Under the pieces are notes generated by a model. That model made no database searches and was not told where the DNA came from. It was given only the letters and a program-made list of their open reading frames with translations. Positions 34,826 to 44,211 of a stretch of DNA of 64,000 bases are shown here, piece by piece (positions within the stretch are counted from its first letter, which is position 1; each line of letters begins with the position of its first letter). The translations under genes were made by a program, and so were the position numbers. Source of the stretch: Vreelandella venusta (lineage in GTDB: Bacteria > Pseudomonadota > Gammaproteobacteria > Pseudomonadales > Halomonadaceae); NCBI RefSeq assembly GCF_007989605.1, contig NZ_BJUL01000008.1, positions 179,923 to 243,922 of the forward strand. The letters run 5' to 3'.

Positions 34826-36145
34826 TTGCTTTTTCCCAGAATTTTTATTTGTTTTGCTGCCGGGTGGTGGTGCGCCACGCTTTCTTTTTCTGCACCCGCG
34901 CAAACTAACGACACTCATCGTGAAATCCCCTTAGCCGCTGTGGCCGCCACACGCCTGATGGAGCAGGGCGACAGTGAGCAAGCCAAAGCGGTGCTGTTGG
35001 AAGCACGTGAGCACTTTGCCGATAACGACGATATTGCCTTTCTGCTCGGCATGTTGGCGATGGATGAGCAGGAGTTCGAGAGTGCTAGCGATTACTTCCG
35101 TGAGATTCTAATCCGAGACCCACAGGCGGTTCGTGTTCGTCTTGAGCTTGGACGGGCGCTGTTCGAGAGCGGTGATTACCGCGACGCAGGGCGTCAGTTC
35201 CGCTTCGCGCGTAGTGGTAATTTGCCCACGGAGGTCAATGCCAATATTGACCGCTACCTTGCTGCTATCCACCATCTCCAAACGTTCAACTGGGACGTTT
35301 CGGTAGCGTTTGCCCCGGATACTAATATCAATGCCGCACCGAGTATCGAGGAAATTAGTATCTTCGGATTACCCTTCCAATTATCAGAGGACGCAAAGCG
35401 TCAGACGGGCATAGGGGTATTGCTCAATACAAGTGCGGAATGGACGCCTCATATTGCCGAGAATACTCGCCTGCGGCTGGGGGGGAGTTTGTATCGAACC
35501 GACTATCGTGGGGGAAGCTTTGACGATACCTTTGCCAATGTGCATGTCGGTCCTAAATTTCAGCTTGGTGGCCTTGAACTCAGCACGTTGTTAACCGGTT
35601 TTCATCGCTGGTATGGTAATGAGCCCTATCATCATGGCGCTGGTCTTCGGCAGGAAGTGACCTACTATCCATCTTCTCGAACACGCCTGCATACTTCGTT
35701 AGAGCACCAGTGGGTTCGCCACGATGACGTTAGCAGTTTGGATGGCACCCGTACCAGTTGGCTGGGCAGTTGGCAGTATGCCCTGACGCCTTCTAGCGGC
35801 GTGATGGGAGTACTGGGTCTGTCCAAAGAGTCTACAGAGCTGGATATGCTCAGCAATACCGTTTATCGAGGTGGTGTCGGATACTACCGGGAGTTATTCG
35901 GAGGCCTAACGGCTCTGATCCAACCTGAATATCTTCGCGCTCGCTATGATGACGTGACTCCGGCCTTTGGTGTGGAGCGGCGCGACAATTTATGGCGTAC
36001 AAGATTGCGATTGACCAACCGCCGCTGGGTATTCAAAGGATTTACACCAGAGCTTACTTTGATCCGCTCATCCCGGCGTAGCAACATTGATCTGTATAGC
36101 TATGACCGTAATCAGGTGCAGTTAGGTGTATCGAAGTTATATTGA
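34826..36145 (+). CDS. Surface lipoprotein assembly modifier (Slam, DUF560), T11SS outer-membrane translocator
   Basis: This 439-residue protein has a signal peptide (ending SAPAQTND), TPR-like helical repeats (about 35-150, including YFREILIRDPQAVRVRLELG), and a beta-barrel of about 280 residues. The Slam hallmark is VAFAPDTNINAAP near residue 160-175, and the C-terminus ends VQLGVSKLY with a terminal aromatic residue as in outer-membrane barrels. Starts at TTG 34826, 6 bp after GAGGAG. It translocates TbpB-barrel lipoproteins across the outer membrane; the adjacent lipoprotein is the presumed cargo. Confidence 0.88.
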   Translation: MLFPRIFICFAAGWWCATLSFSAPAQTNDTHREIPLAAVAATRLMEQGDSEQAKAVLLEAREHFADNDDIAFLLGMLAMDEQEFESASDYFREILIRDPQAVRVRLELGRALFESGDYRDAGRQFRFARSGNLPTEVNANIDRYLAAIHHLQTFNWDVSVAFAPDTNINAAPSIEEISIFGLPFQLSEDAKRQTGIGVLLNTSAEWTPHIAENTRLRLGGSLYRTDYRGGSFDDTFANVHVGPKFQLGGLELSTLLTGFHRWYGNEPYHHGAGLRQEVTYYPSSRTRLHTSLEHQWVRHDDVSSLDGTRTSWLGSWQYALTPSSGVMGVLGLSKESTELDMLSNTVYRGGVGYYRELFGGLTALIQPEYLRARYDDVTPAFGVERRDNLWRTRLRLTNRRWVFKGFTPELTLIRSSRRSNIDLYSYDRNQVQLGVSKLY

Positions 36146-36312
36146 TCGTTAATATACGCATTGTTAATGAGGGCTATCGTTAGGGTTTTTAAACACGCAC
36201 TTCCCCAGGGTATCTACTCTGCAGATGACATTGAACCGTTAAGCCGCGACAATAGCGCGCTGCTTCAAATCACCGCGATTTGTTATCTCAATTGCCGCTA
36301 TCGGGGAGTACC

Positions 36313-37083
36313 ATGTTGCCATTGAACATCCTTTATCAGGATGAGCATCTTGTTGCTGTGCATAAGCCATCTGGGTTACTGGTGCACCGCTCGGCGCTGG
36401 CGCGTGGAGAAACACAGTTTTTGCTTCAACGCCTGCGTGACCAAATTGGCAAACGAGTGTATCCGGTGCATCGGTTAGATAGACCCACCTCCGGCGTGAT
36501 GGTATTTGGCTTATCATCTGAAGCGGCAGCCGTGTTGAGTGAAGGCTTTAGCGAACGGCAGGTAGACAAACGCTATCTGGCGGTAGTGAGGGGCAAAGCG
36601 CCGGAGCAAGAGCGTCTTGATTACCCACTACGGGAAGAAGATGGCACGCGCCCCAAAGCCGAGATGCCTGCTATGCCCGCGATGACCGATATTCGTCGCC
36701 TGGATAGCGTTGAGTTGCCTGTGCAGGTAGACCGCTATCCAGTGGCGCGCTATTCGCTAGTGGAAGCGCGGCCTATGACCGGGCGTCGACATCAGATCCG
36801 CCGCCATCTTTCTCGGCGTGGTTATCCGATTATTGGAGATGCCAAGCACGGCAAAAGTGTCCACAACCGCTTTTTCGCGGATCAGCTGAATGCTCCCCGT
36901 TTGCTGTTGGCAGCCAGTTATTTAGCGTTTGATCACCCCTTAACCGATAAGCGCATCCAGCTAAGCTGCGCACTCGATGCGACCATGAGAAGCCTGTTTG
37001 AGCAATTCGGCTGGGCTGGGCATCTGCCACTAGATAGCGTGCGAACCCCAATCATCTCAACCCCCGCTGCGCTTCAGCGGTAG
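36313..37083 (+). CDS. truC: tRNA pseudouridine(65) synthase (TruC-like)
   Basis: This 256-residue RluA-family enzyme has the catalytic motif VHRLDRPTSGVMVF (Asp in HRLDR). The family start IL[YW]QDEHLVAVHKPSGLLVH is intact, and the C-terminal RRHQIRRHL motif is present. TruC makes pseudouridine 65 in tRNA. The ATG at 36313 with CGGGGAG upstream is chosen; the frame begins at 36280. Specificity between TruC and other RluA members is inferred from size and N-terminus. Confidence 0.88.
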   Translation: MLPLNILYQDEHLVAVHKPSGLLVHRSALARGETQFLLQRLRDQIGKRVYPVHRLDRPTSGVMVFGLSSEAAAVLSEGFSERQVDKRYLAVVRGKAPEQERLDYPLREEDGTRPKAEMPAMPAMTDIRRLDSVELPVQVDRYPVARYSLVEARPMTGRRHQIRRHLSRRGYPIIGDAKHGKSVHNRFFADQLNAPRLLLAASYLAFDHPLTDKRIQLSCALDATMRSLFEQFGWAGHLPLDSVRTPIISTPAALQR

Positions 37084-37139
37084 TCGTGACGAATCGAACC
37101 GTGCTGACAAATAGCATGTTGTAAAATAGAGAGCCTGTA

Positions 37140-37964
37140 ATGTCTTCGGATTATGACTTTCGCTTTGGCGGCATTCGCCGCTTGTATGGCCAACGTGCTG
37201 CCACGGCGTTTCGCCATGCCCATGTTGTGGTCGTGGGTGTGGGTGGCGTGGGCAGTTGGACGGTAGAAGCGCTGGCGCGTTCTGGCATTGGCAAGCTGAC
37301 GCTGATTGATTTGGATGACGTGTGCGTGTCCAACGTCAATCGTCAGCTCCATGCGTTAGACGGCACTATTGGCCAGCCAAAGGTAGACGTGTTGGCCGAG
37401 CGTTGTCGCTTGATTGCCCCGGAGATAAACGTCGTAGCCGACAGTGCTTTTGTCACACCCACTAACCTTGCCGAGCGTATCCCCGATGATGCCGATCATG
37501 TGGTGGACGCGATTGATAGCGTGATCGCCAAGGCAGCGCTAATCGCTTGGTGCAAACGACGTAAACTACCGATTACCGTGACGGGAGCTGCAGGCGGTCA
37601 GACGGATCCTACCCGCATTCAGGTGGCAGATTTAACACGTACTGAACACGATCCACTGCTTTCCAAGGTGCGCTCGCGGCTGCGCCGTGATTATGGTTTT
37701 TCGCGTAATCCTAAGCGGCGCTTTTCCGTTGAGTGTGTCTATTCCGATGAACAGCTGGTGTACCCTGGCGCTGACGGCGAAGTCTGTCTGCAAAAGCCCG
37801 GCAACGGTGATGCTACCCGTTTAGACTGCGCCTCAGGCTTTGGCGCGGCCACCTTTGTCACTGGTACGTTTGGGTTTGTCGCTGCCTCAAAAGTGCTCGA
37901 ACGACTGGCTAAAAAAGCCGCTAAGCCCATGCCTTCAACGACCCAACAAGAGGAAAGTGAATGA
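37140..37964 (+). CDS. tcdA: tRNA threonylcarbamoyladenosine dehydratase
   Basis: This 274-residue E1-like enzyme (CsdL/TcdA) has the ATP-binding Rossmann motif VGVGGVGSWTVEAL and the conserved acidic DxDxVxxxN-like LIDLDDVCVSNVNRQLHA. It cyclises t6A37 to ct6A in tRNA. It follows truC by 56 bp and overlaps the next gene at ATGA. Length matches the E. coli protein (about 268). Confidence 0.93.
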   Translation: MSSDYDFRFGGIRRLYGQRAATAFRHAHVVVVGVGGVGSWTVEALARSGIGKLTLIDLDDVCVSNVNRQLHALDGTIGQPKVDVLAERCRLIAPEINVVADSAFVTPTNLAERIPDDADHVVDAIDSVIAKAALIAWCKRRKLPITVTGAAGGQTDPTRIQVADLTRTEHDPLLSKVRSRLRRDYGFSRNPKRRFSVECVYSDEQLVYPGADGEVCLQKPGNGDATRLDCASGFGAATFVTGTFGFVAASKVLERLAKKAAKPMPSTTQQEESE

Positions 37965-38182
37965 CTGCGCCTGTTCCCGGCATATATCGCCACTATAAAG
38001 GTAGCCTTTACGAAGTGCTGGGCACCGCTCAGCACAGTGAAACTGAAGAGGTGCTAGTCGTTTACCGTGCGCTTTACGGCGACTACGGCTTGTGGGTGCG
38101 CCCGCTGACAATGTTCACTGAAAGCGTTAACAAAGATGGTCAGCCACAGCCGCGCTTTGCGCTAGAGAAAGCGTTTAATTAA
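37961..38182 (+). CDS. DUF1653 protein
   Basis: This 73-residue single-domain protein has the DUF1653 pattern GIYRHYKGSLYEVLG, TEEVLVVYRALYGDYGLWVR and PLTMFTE. Function unknown. The ATG overlaps the tcdA stop (ATGA). A hairpin element and a terminator follow. Confidence 0.9.
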   Translation: MTAPVPGIYRHYKGSLYEVLGTAQHSETEEVLVVYRALYGDYGLWVRPLTMFTESVNKDGQPQPRFALEKAFN

Positions 38183-38194
38183 TCCGGCGTTCCC

Positions 38195-38340
38195 TAAGTA
38201 ACCTCTGATTAACTATTGCGCTTGGTCATACTGCGTTAAAAGTCGCCTCAAAATGCTCATTTACAACCCGTAAACTCCGCTTTTTCGTTGATTTTTGCCT
38301 TGTCTGACCTGCGCTCATAACGTTAATCAGAGGTTACCTA
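38195..38340. mobile_element. 146-bp non-coding MITE-like element with 19-bp terminal inverted repeats
   Basis: The ends TAAGTAACCTCTGATTAAC (38195-38213) and the complement of 38322-38340 agree at 18 of 19 positions. The inside is also partly self-complementary (TTTAC-AACCC-GTAAA at the centre), so one strand can fold into a long hairpin. No transposase, no clear target duplication. It fills most of the 361-bp gap before 38544, together with the downstream terminator. Confidence 0.65.
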
Positions 38341-38391
38341 ACGGCGACACCACTCGATAGCGTTACGGTTCTCTCTTCGATATTTATGCGC

Positions 38392-38424
38392 CACCCGGGT
38401 CTTTTCTCAACAAAGTCCCGGGTG
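38392..38424 (+). terminator. Rho-independent terminator of the truC-tcdA-DUF1653 operon
   Basis: CACCCGGG (38392-38399) pairs with CCCGGGTG (38417-38424) across a 17-nt loop, followed by TTTTTG. It sits just downstream of the hairpin element. Confidence 0.75.
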
Positions 38425-38543
38425 TTTTTGTTGTGCGCTATTGCTTATATTCCAAAATGAGATATGTTTATAACAATTGTTTTGTCGGGGTTGTGCCATG
38501 CGCTGCTGCTGAGAGCGGCAGCGAGAAACGCTAGGAGAGATGC

Positions 38544-38972
38544 ATGCAAACACAATCGTTAGAGAAGGGCGTTGCTATTACTTCACAGCTCACGGTCGAG
38601 GAGCTTGAGCAGGTAAAAGCTCAGGGCTTTAAAACGGTGATCTGTAACTGCAAGCCTGGCGAAAGCGCTGAGTTTTCTGGAGAGGATGCTTACCGCTTTA
38701 AAGCAGCAGAACTTGGCCTTCATTGGGTACACATTCCGGTGACCCCCGGCGAGTATAGCCAAGCGGATGTCGCTGCTTTTGCTCAGGCGTTGCAGCAGCT
38801 ACCTCGGCCTATTTTGGCGTTTTGTCGGTCAGGTAAGCGTGCTACCCATCTTTGGGCTTACGCAAAGCGCCATACCGAAAAATGCGATCTGGCGGAACTA
38901 TTTTCCGCTGCTAAAGCAGCCGGTTTTGATTTGGAAGCGCACCGCCAAGGGCTTGAAAATCAGACGGCGTAG
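38544..38972 (+). CDS. TIGR01244-type sulfur transferase/phosphatase-like protein
   Basis: This 142-residue DUF442 protein (beta-lactamase-hydrolase-like/Blh N-domain type) has the catalytic Cys motif LAFCRSGKRATHLWA, a CX5R-like loop. It starts MQTQSLEKGVAITSQLTVEEL. Proposed roles for the family are in sulfide/thiosulfate handling. The SulP gene follows 53 bp later. No persulfide dioxygenase or regulator gene is adjacent, so the sulfide link is only suggestive. Confidence 0.82.
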   Translation: MQTQSLEKGVAITSQLTVEELEQVKAQGFKTVICNCKPGESAEFSGEDAYRFKAAELGLHWVHIPVTPGEYSQADVAAFAQALQQLPRPILAFCRSGKRATHLWAYAKRHTEKCDLAELFSAAKAAGFDLEAHRQGLENQTA

Positions 38973-39025
38973 GCGTGCGGTGTGATTTGCCTTAGTCAGT
39001 GCTATTACCAGAGCGAGTACTCCCC

Positions 39026-40765
39026 ATGAACATAGAGCGTTGGGTGCCTGTGGTTGGCTGGCTGCGGCGCTATAACCGGGCTTTGTTATTTAAAGATTCG
39101 CTGGCAGCCGTTATCGTCACGCTAATGCTGGTGCCCCAGGCGTTGGCCTATGCCTTACTGGCTGGGTTGCCGCCAGAGATGGGGCTGTATGCCAGTATGC
39201 TACCGCTGGTGCTTTACGCCATCTTTGGTACCAGTGCCAGCTTGGCGGTAGGGCCGGTAGCCGTGGCAGCGTTAATGACGGCGTCGGCTTTAAGCAGCTT
39301 TGCTACTCCAGGCAGCCCTGAATATATTGGTGCTGCACTGGTGTTGGCGGCGCTTTCAGGAGTGATGTTGATTGCCATGGGCGTGCTGCGGCTGGGCTTT
39401 TTGGTCAACTTCTTAAGCCATCCGGTTATTTCTGGGTTTATCACTGCGTCGGGTATTTTGATCGCCATTAGTCAGCTCAAGCATATTCTAGGTGTTGAGG
39501 CTGCGGGGCATAATGTCATCGAGCTGCTGGGCGCACTGTTCAGCCAGTGGCAACAGATCAATCTCATCACGCTGCTGATTGGTCTAGGGGTGTGGGGCTA
39601 TTTGCTGGTTTGCCGCAAGCGCTTGAATACCTGGCTGATGGCAATAGGTATCTCGGCCAGTACTTCGGGATTGATAGTCAAAGCCGCGCCGATTTCAGCG
39701 GTGATGGTGACTACACTGCTGGCCTGGCACTTTAACTTGGGGCAGTACGGTGTGGACCTGGTCGGCTTTGTGCCTAGCGGCTTGCCTGCCATTGAGCTGC
39801 CTAGCCTAGATCAGTCGCTATGGCTTGGCCTGTTGCCTGCCGCTTTATTGATCAGTTTGGTGGGCTTTGTAGAATCGGTATCCGTGGCGCAAACCCTGGC
39901 GGCTAAGCGCCGCCAGCGTATCGATCCAAATCAAGAACTCATCGCTCTTGGGATGGCCAATTTGGGCGCTGGCGTCAGCGGTGGTTCGCCGGTTTCAGGT
40001 GGGTTTTCACGCTCGGTAGTGAACTTTGAAGCGGGGGCGGCAACACCGTTGGCCGGGGCATTTACCGCTTTAGGTATTGTGCTTTCTACGCTGTTGCTCA
40101 CGGGGCTGCTGGCCTTTCTGCCGACGGCGACATTGGCCGCTACTATTATCGTCGCCGTGGGCACATTGATTGATCTGCCCGCAGTAAAGCGCACTTGGCA
40201 ATACTCCCGCAGCGACGGCGTGGCAATGGTGGCGACCTTGCTTCTGACCTTGTTGCACAGTGTCGAGGTCGGCATTATCAGCGGTGTGGTGCTGTCACTA
40301 GGGCTGCACCTGTATCGCACCAGCCAGCCCCATAGTGCCGTAGTAGGGCGGGTGCCGGGCACCGAGCATTTTCGCAATGTGAAGCGCCATGAGGTCGAAA
40401 CCGATCAACATGTGGCCATGTTGCGCATTGATGAAAGCCTTTACTTTGCTAACGCTCGCTACTTAGAAGATACCGTGATGGCGCTGGCTGCTCGTTCCCC
40501 TTCGTTAAAACACATTGTATTGACCTGCCAGGCGGTGAACGTGATTGATGCGTCCGCACTTGAAAGCTTAGAAGCGATTAACGGACGGTTAAAAGATGCT
40601 GGCGCAACGCTGCACTTGGCGGAAGTGAAAGGCCCTGTGATGGATCGATTAATAAATACAGCGCTTTACCGCGAGCTAACAGGGCAGGTGTTTTTTACCA
40701 CCTTTGAGGCTTGGCAGGCGCTGGCTCTCCCCACACAGAATGAAAAGCCGCAACCCTGCGCTTAA
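39026..40765 (+). CDS. SulP-family inorganic anion transporter with STAS domain
   Basis: This 579-residue protein has an SLC26/SulP membrane core (about 30-420; GLPPEMGLYASMLPLVLYAI, VGPVAVAALMTASAL, PVSGGFSRSVVNFEAGA) and a C-terminal STAS domain (about 450-560; VNVIDASALESLEAI). Family substrates are sulfate, bicarbonate or organic anions. The TIGR01244 gene ahead could point to sulfate, but this is weak. ATG at 39026 is chosen over a GTG at 38999. Confidence 0.88.
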   Translation: MNIERWVPVVGWLRRYNRALLFKDSLAAVIVTLMLVPQALAYALLAGLPPEMGLYASMLPLVLYAIFGTSASLAVGPVAVAALMTASALSSFATPGSPEYIGAALVLAALSGVMLIAMGVLRLGFLVNFLSHPVISGFITASGILIAISQLKHILGVEAAGHNVIELLGALFSQWQQINLITLLIGLGVWGYLLVCRKRLNTWLMAIGISASTSGLIVKAAPISAVMVTTLLAWHFNLGQYGVDLVGFVPSGLPAIELPSLDQSLWLGLLPAALLISLVGFVESVSVAQTLAAKRRQRIDPNQELIALGMANLGAGVSGGSPVSGGFSRSVVNFEAGAATPLAGAFTALGIVLSTLLLTGLLAFLPTATLAATIIVAVGTLIDLPAVKRTWQYSRSDGVAMVATLLLTLLHSVEVGIISGVVLSLGLHLYRTSQPHSAVVGRVPGTEHFRNVKRHEVETDQHVAMLRIDESLYFANARYLEDTVMALAARSPSLKHIVLTCQAVNVIDASALESLEAINGRLKDAGATLHLAEVKGPVMDRLINTALYRELTGQVFFTTFEAWQALALPTQNEKPQPCA

Positions 40766-40844
40766 TGGTCACCCGTGATTGGAGAAAATGGCGTGAACGC
40801 GTTAGCTTAGCCCTAACGTATTGACGACACTCCAGGGAACGGCC

Positions 40845-42854
40845 ATGACCTCGCTATCACCGCAGCAGACGCTGAAGGCAGTATTCGGATTTGATGATTT
40901 TCGCGGCGGCCAGCAGGCGGTGGTCTCCAGAGTGTTGGAGGGGCACTCCACGGCGGCAATTTTTGCTACCGGGGCGGGGAAGTCACTCTGTTATCAGTTG
41001 CCTGCACTTCATCTTCCACACCTAACTCTAGTGGTGTCGCCGCTGCTGGCACTGATGCAGGATCAGCTCGCTTTCTTGGCGCGCCATGGTGTTGCAGCCG
41101 CCAGTATTGATTCCACCCAAGACCGCGATACGACCCGTGATGTGATTGAGCGCGCTAAAAACGGTGAGCTGAAGATCCTTATGGTGTCGGTGGAGAGGCT
41201 TAAGAACGAGCGCTTTCGGCACTTTCTGCGTCAGGTGCAAATATCACTGCTAGTGGTTGATGAAGCACACTGTCTTTCTGAGTGGGGACATAACTTCCGC
41301 CCCGATTACCTTAAACTGCCCGATTATCAGCGTGATTTTGCTATTCCCCAGGTGTTGCTACTGACAGCCACGGCCACGCCAGCGGTTATCGCTGATATGC
41401 GTGAGAAGTTCTCAATCGTACCGGAAAATGTCATTACCACTGGCTTTTATCGCGCTAACTTAGAGCTTCTGGTGGTGCCCGCCATGGAAAATCGCCAGCA
41501 ACAGCTGATTGATTGGCTTATGCCAAAAATGCCGCCTGGCAACGAAGCGCCTACGATTATTTACGTCACCTTGCAGCAAGCCGCCGAGCAGCTGGCAAGT
41601 GCGCTGGCCGCCCAGGGGATTGCTGCCCAGGCGTACCATGCGGGACTGGATTCAGCCCGCCGCGACGACATTCAGCGCCAGTTTATGAACGGCGAATCGC
41701 CCTGCATAGTTGCTACCATTGCCTTCGGTATGGGGATTGATAAAGGCAATATCCGCAACGTTGTGCACTTTGATCTGCCTAAATCGATTGAGAATTACAG
41801 CCAGGAAATTGGTCGGGCAGGACGCGATGGACTGCCTTCCACCTGTTTAACCATTGCCGGACGCGACGGTCTGCGAGTGCTGGAAAACTTCGTTTATGGC
41901 GACACGCCTGAGTACGCGGGTATTTTGCGTTTATTGGAGGAAATCTCATCAGCCGGTCAAGCGCCAGATCGCCAGTGGGAAGTGCTGCTCAACACGCTTT
42001 CCCGAGATACCAATATCCGCCTGCTGCCACTTAAAACGCTGCTGGTGCGGTTGGAAATGCATGGCATAATTGCGCCGCGCTTTGCGTTCTTAGCCGAGTA
42101 TCGGTTGCGCTACCATATTGAGCCTACTGACTTGGTGGGGCGCTTTGAAGGAGAGCGCGCGGCCTTTGTACGCTTGTTGATCGACAATATTGCTATTGCT
42201 CGCACCTGGGGAACGGTAGATTTTGAGCGCCTGCATCAGGCTGGGCAGGCACAGCAAATCGATGCTTCCCGTGCCCGTGTCATTACCGCGCTTGAATACT
42301 TCCAGGATAAAGGTTGGTTGACCCTGGAAGGTAAGCGCATGACCGATGTGTATGAAATTTGTCAGCCGGAATTTTCGGTCGCGGCGATGGCAAGCCAGTT
42401 ATTTAATGAGTGTCTAGATCGGGAGCGAATCGAAATTGAACGGTTGCACTCCATGCTGGCACTGTTTGAGTCGCAAAGCTGCCTGACTCGGCGGTTAGCT
42501 GAGCATTTCGGGGATACCACCTTCGATGGGCCACTTGATACCGAGCAGCGCCGCTGTGGCCACTGCTCGGTATGCTACGGCAGCCCGGTTCGGCTACCGG
42601 ATACGACGCCATTACCCACGCTGTCTGAGAATGATTTTATCCGCTATGCCACACCGCTGATTGAACGCCATACCGAACAGTTCGGCCAGACGCCCAGCGC
42701 TCAGCGGTTGGCGCACTTCTTATGTGGTTTAACCATGCCGATTTTTACCCCACTCAAAGCCCGTGGCCTTAACGGCTTCGCGGTCTTTGAGCAGCGTGCC
42801 TACCCTGAAGTACGACAGTGGGCAGAGCGCTGTTTGGCTAGCGCTGGCAGTTAA
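40845..42854 (+). CDS. RecQ-like ATP-dependent DNA helicase
   Basis: This 669-residue superfamily 2 helicase has Walker A ATGAGKSLCYQLPA, the DEAH box VVDEAHCLSEWGHNFRPDY, motif V/VI PKSIENYSQEIGRAGRDG, and a C-terminal cysteine cluster CGHCSVC as in RecQ zinc regions. A helical region beyond it has no HRDC domain that I recognise. It unwinds DNA 3' to 5' in repair. It may be a RecQ paralog rather than the housekeeping recQ. The ATG at 40845 is preferred to a TTG at 40821. It converges with the COG0523 gene, 4 bp apart. Confidence 0.88.
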   Translation: MTSLSPQQTLKAVFGFDDFRGGQQAVVSRVLEGHSTAAIFATGAGKSLCYQLPALHLPHLTLVVSPLLALMQDQLAFLARHGVAAASIDSTQDRDTTRDVIERAKNGELKILMVSVERLKNERFRHFLRQVQISLLVVDEAHCLSEWGHNFRPDYLKLPDYQRDFAIPQVLLLTATATPAVIADMREKFSIVPENVITTGFYRANLELLVVPAMENRQQQLIDWLMPKMPPGNEAPTIIYVTLQQAAEQLASALAAQGIAAQAYHAGLDSARRDDIQRQFMNGESPCIVATIAFGMGIDKGNIRNVVHFDLPKSIENYSQEIGRAGRDGLPSTCLTIAGRDGLRVLENFVYGDTPEYAGILRLLEEISSAGQAPDRQWEVLLNTLSRDTNIRLLPLKTLLVRLEMHGIIAPRFAFLAEYRLRYHIEPTDLVGRFEGERAAFVRLLIDNIAIARTWGTVDFERLHQAGQAQQIDASRARVITALEYFQDKGWLTLEGKRMTDVYEICQPEFSVAAMASQLFNECLDRERIEIERLHSMLALFESQSCLTRRLAEHFGDTTFDGPLDTEQRRCGHCSVCYGSPVRLPDTTPLPTLSENDFIRYATPLIERHTEQFGQTPSAQRLAHFLCGLTMPIFTPLKARGLNGFAVFEQRAYPEVRQWAERCLASAGS

Positions 42855-42858
42855 AGCA

Positions 42859-44085
42859 TTACTCCCAAGCGGGGAACGGATCGGGTAGCTGCTTCCACGC
42901 TTCCATGCCTTGTAATAGCTCAGCTTCGCTTAGCAAGCAGGCGTCTAGTGCGTCACGCATCTTGGCTTGGTCCAAGTTCTGGCCGATAAACACCAGTTCC
43001 TGGCGCATATCGCCAAATGGCTCCTGCCACTTTTCCATAATGAACTGGCGAGTTTCAGGATCTTCCGGCCAGTTAGCTTCAGGGATAGCTTTCCAGAACA
43101 CGCCCGCTAGGCCGTGATGAGCAATACCACCTGCTTGGCTCCATTGGCCTGCGAAGCGTGGCCGAGTAGCAAGCCAGAAAAAGCCTTTCGAACGTAGCAG
43201 CCCCTTACCAAACCACTGTTCATTGAGTAAATCGTGAAATTTCTGCGGGTTGAAAGGGCGGCGAGCATGATAGGCAAAGCTACCGATACCGTACTCTTCG
43301 GTTTCTGGCACATGCTCGCCACGCATTTCTTTTAGCCAACCAGGCGCTTGCTGAGCGCGCTCAAAATTGAACTTGCCAGTATTAAGCACCTTCTCTAGCG
43401 GCACGCCACCCTGAGTGATGGGCACCAGCTCTGCATCAGGGTTGAGTGAGCGTAGAATCGCCGTTAGCGCATCAAGTTCTTTTTTATTGATCAGATCCGT
43501 TTTGCTGATCAGTAATACATCACAAAACTCGATCTGGTCGACCAGCAGGTCTGCAACGTTACGCTCGTCGTCTTCACCCAAGCTTTCACCCGCTTCAGCG
43601 AGGCTTTGCGCTTCGCGGTACTGCTCAAGAAAGTTGGCACCATCGACGACAGTGACCAGCGTATCAAGGCGTGCAACGTGGGAAAGGCTCTGGCCGCTTT
43701 CATCCTCAAAGGTGAAAGTTTCCGCCACCGGTAGCGGTTCGGAAATCCCCGTGGACTCAATCACCAAGTAATCAAATTTACCTTCTCTGGCCAGTTGGCT
43801 AACTTCTTCTAGCAGGTCTTCACGCAGCGTGCAGCAAATGCAGCCGTTGCTCATTTCTACTAACCGCTCTTCAGAACGGTTCAGCGCTACCTCGCCATCT
43901 AACGTGGACTCGCCAGGGCTGCCACGCACTAATGCACCGTCGATATTGACCTCGCTCATATCGTTAACGATCACCGCTACCCGGCGGCCCTCGCGATTGG
44001 CAAGAATATGATTAAGTACGGTGGTTTTACCGGCACCTAGGAAGCCCGACAGCACGGTGACGGGCAGGGGAGAAAACACGGTCAT
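42859..44085 (-). CDS. COG0523 (CobW/ZigA-like) GTP-dependent metallochaperone
   Basis: This 408-residue G3E GTPase has P-loop [15 protein letters not shown], the metal motif [13 protein letters not shown] (CxCC), and the guanine motif SKTD. The C-terminal CobW_C domain is present. ZigA-type proteins move zinc to key enzymes when zinc is scarce, usually under Zur control. A near-perfect Zur-like box lies 45 bp upstream. The ATG at 44085 has AGAGG upstream. Confidence 0.9.
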   Translation of the reverse strand: MTVFSPLPVTVLSGFLGAGKTTVLNHILANREGRRVAVIVNDMSEVNIDGALVRGSPGESTLDGEVALNRSEERLVEMSNGCICCTLREDLLEEVSQLAREGKFDYLVIESTGISEPLPVAETFTFEDESGQSLSHVARLDTLVTVVDGANFLEQYREAQSLAEAGESLGEDDERNVADLLVDQIEFCDVLLISKTDLINKKELDALTAILRSLNPDAELVPITQGGVPLEKVLNTGKFNFERAQQAPGWLKEMRGEHVPETEEYGIGSFAYHARRPFNPQKFHDLLNEQWFGKGLLRSKGFFWLATRPRFAGQWSQAGGIAHHGLAGVFWKAIPEANWPEDPETRQFIMEKWQEPFGDMRQELVFIGQNLDQAKMRDALDACLLSEAELLQGMEAWKQLPDPFPAWE

Positions 44086-44129
44086 TGTGAATGTACCTCT
44101 AAGCGGGTTTTGATAAGCGGCATCATGTT

Positions 44130-44146
44130 ATGTGATAATATAACAT
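44130..44146 (-). promoter_or_regulatory. Zur box upstream of the COG0523 gene
   Basis: ATGTGATAATATAACAT matches the Zur core ATGTTATANTATAACAT at 15 of 16 defined positions and is followed by further symmetry. It lies 45 bp upstream of the ATG. Together with 28742-28758, it suggests a shared regulator. Confidence 0.72.
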
Positions 44147-44211
44147 TAAATAGACGGTTAAAAAGACCCTTTAGAAGATGGCATCCTCTGATTTTTCGTA
44201 GCAAATGATGA

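Noticed and set aside
39931..40377. 148-codon minus-strand frame inside the SulP gene
   Set aside because: Antisense to a well-supported membrane-protein gene, with low-complexity composition typical of shadow frames.
44125..44146. 22-bp reading of the palindrome before COG0523 (ATGTTAT/ATAACAT ends)
   Set aside because: The 8-bp spacing between GTTAT and ATAAC does not fit Zur. The 17-bp register at 44130-44146 with a 3-bp centre fits better.
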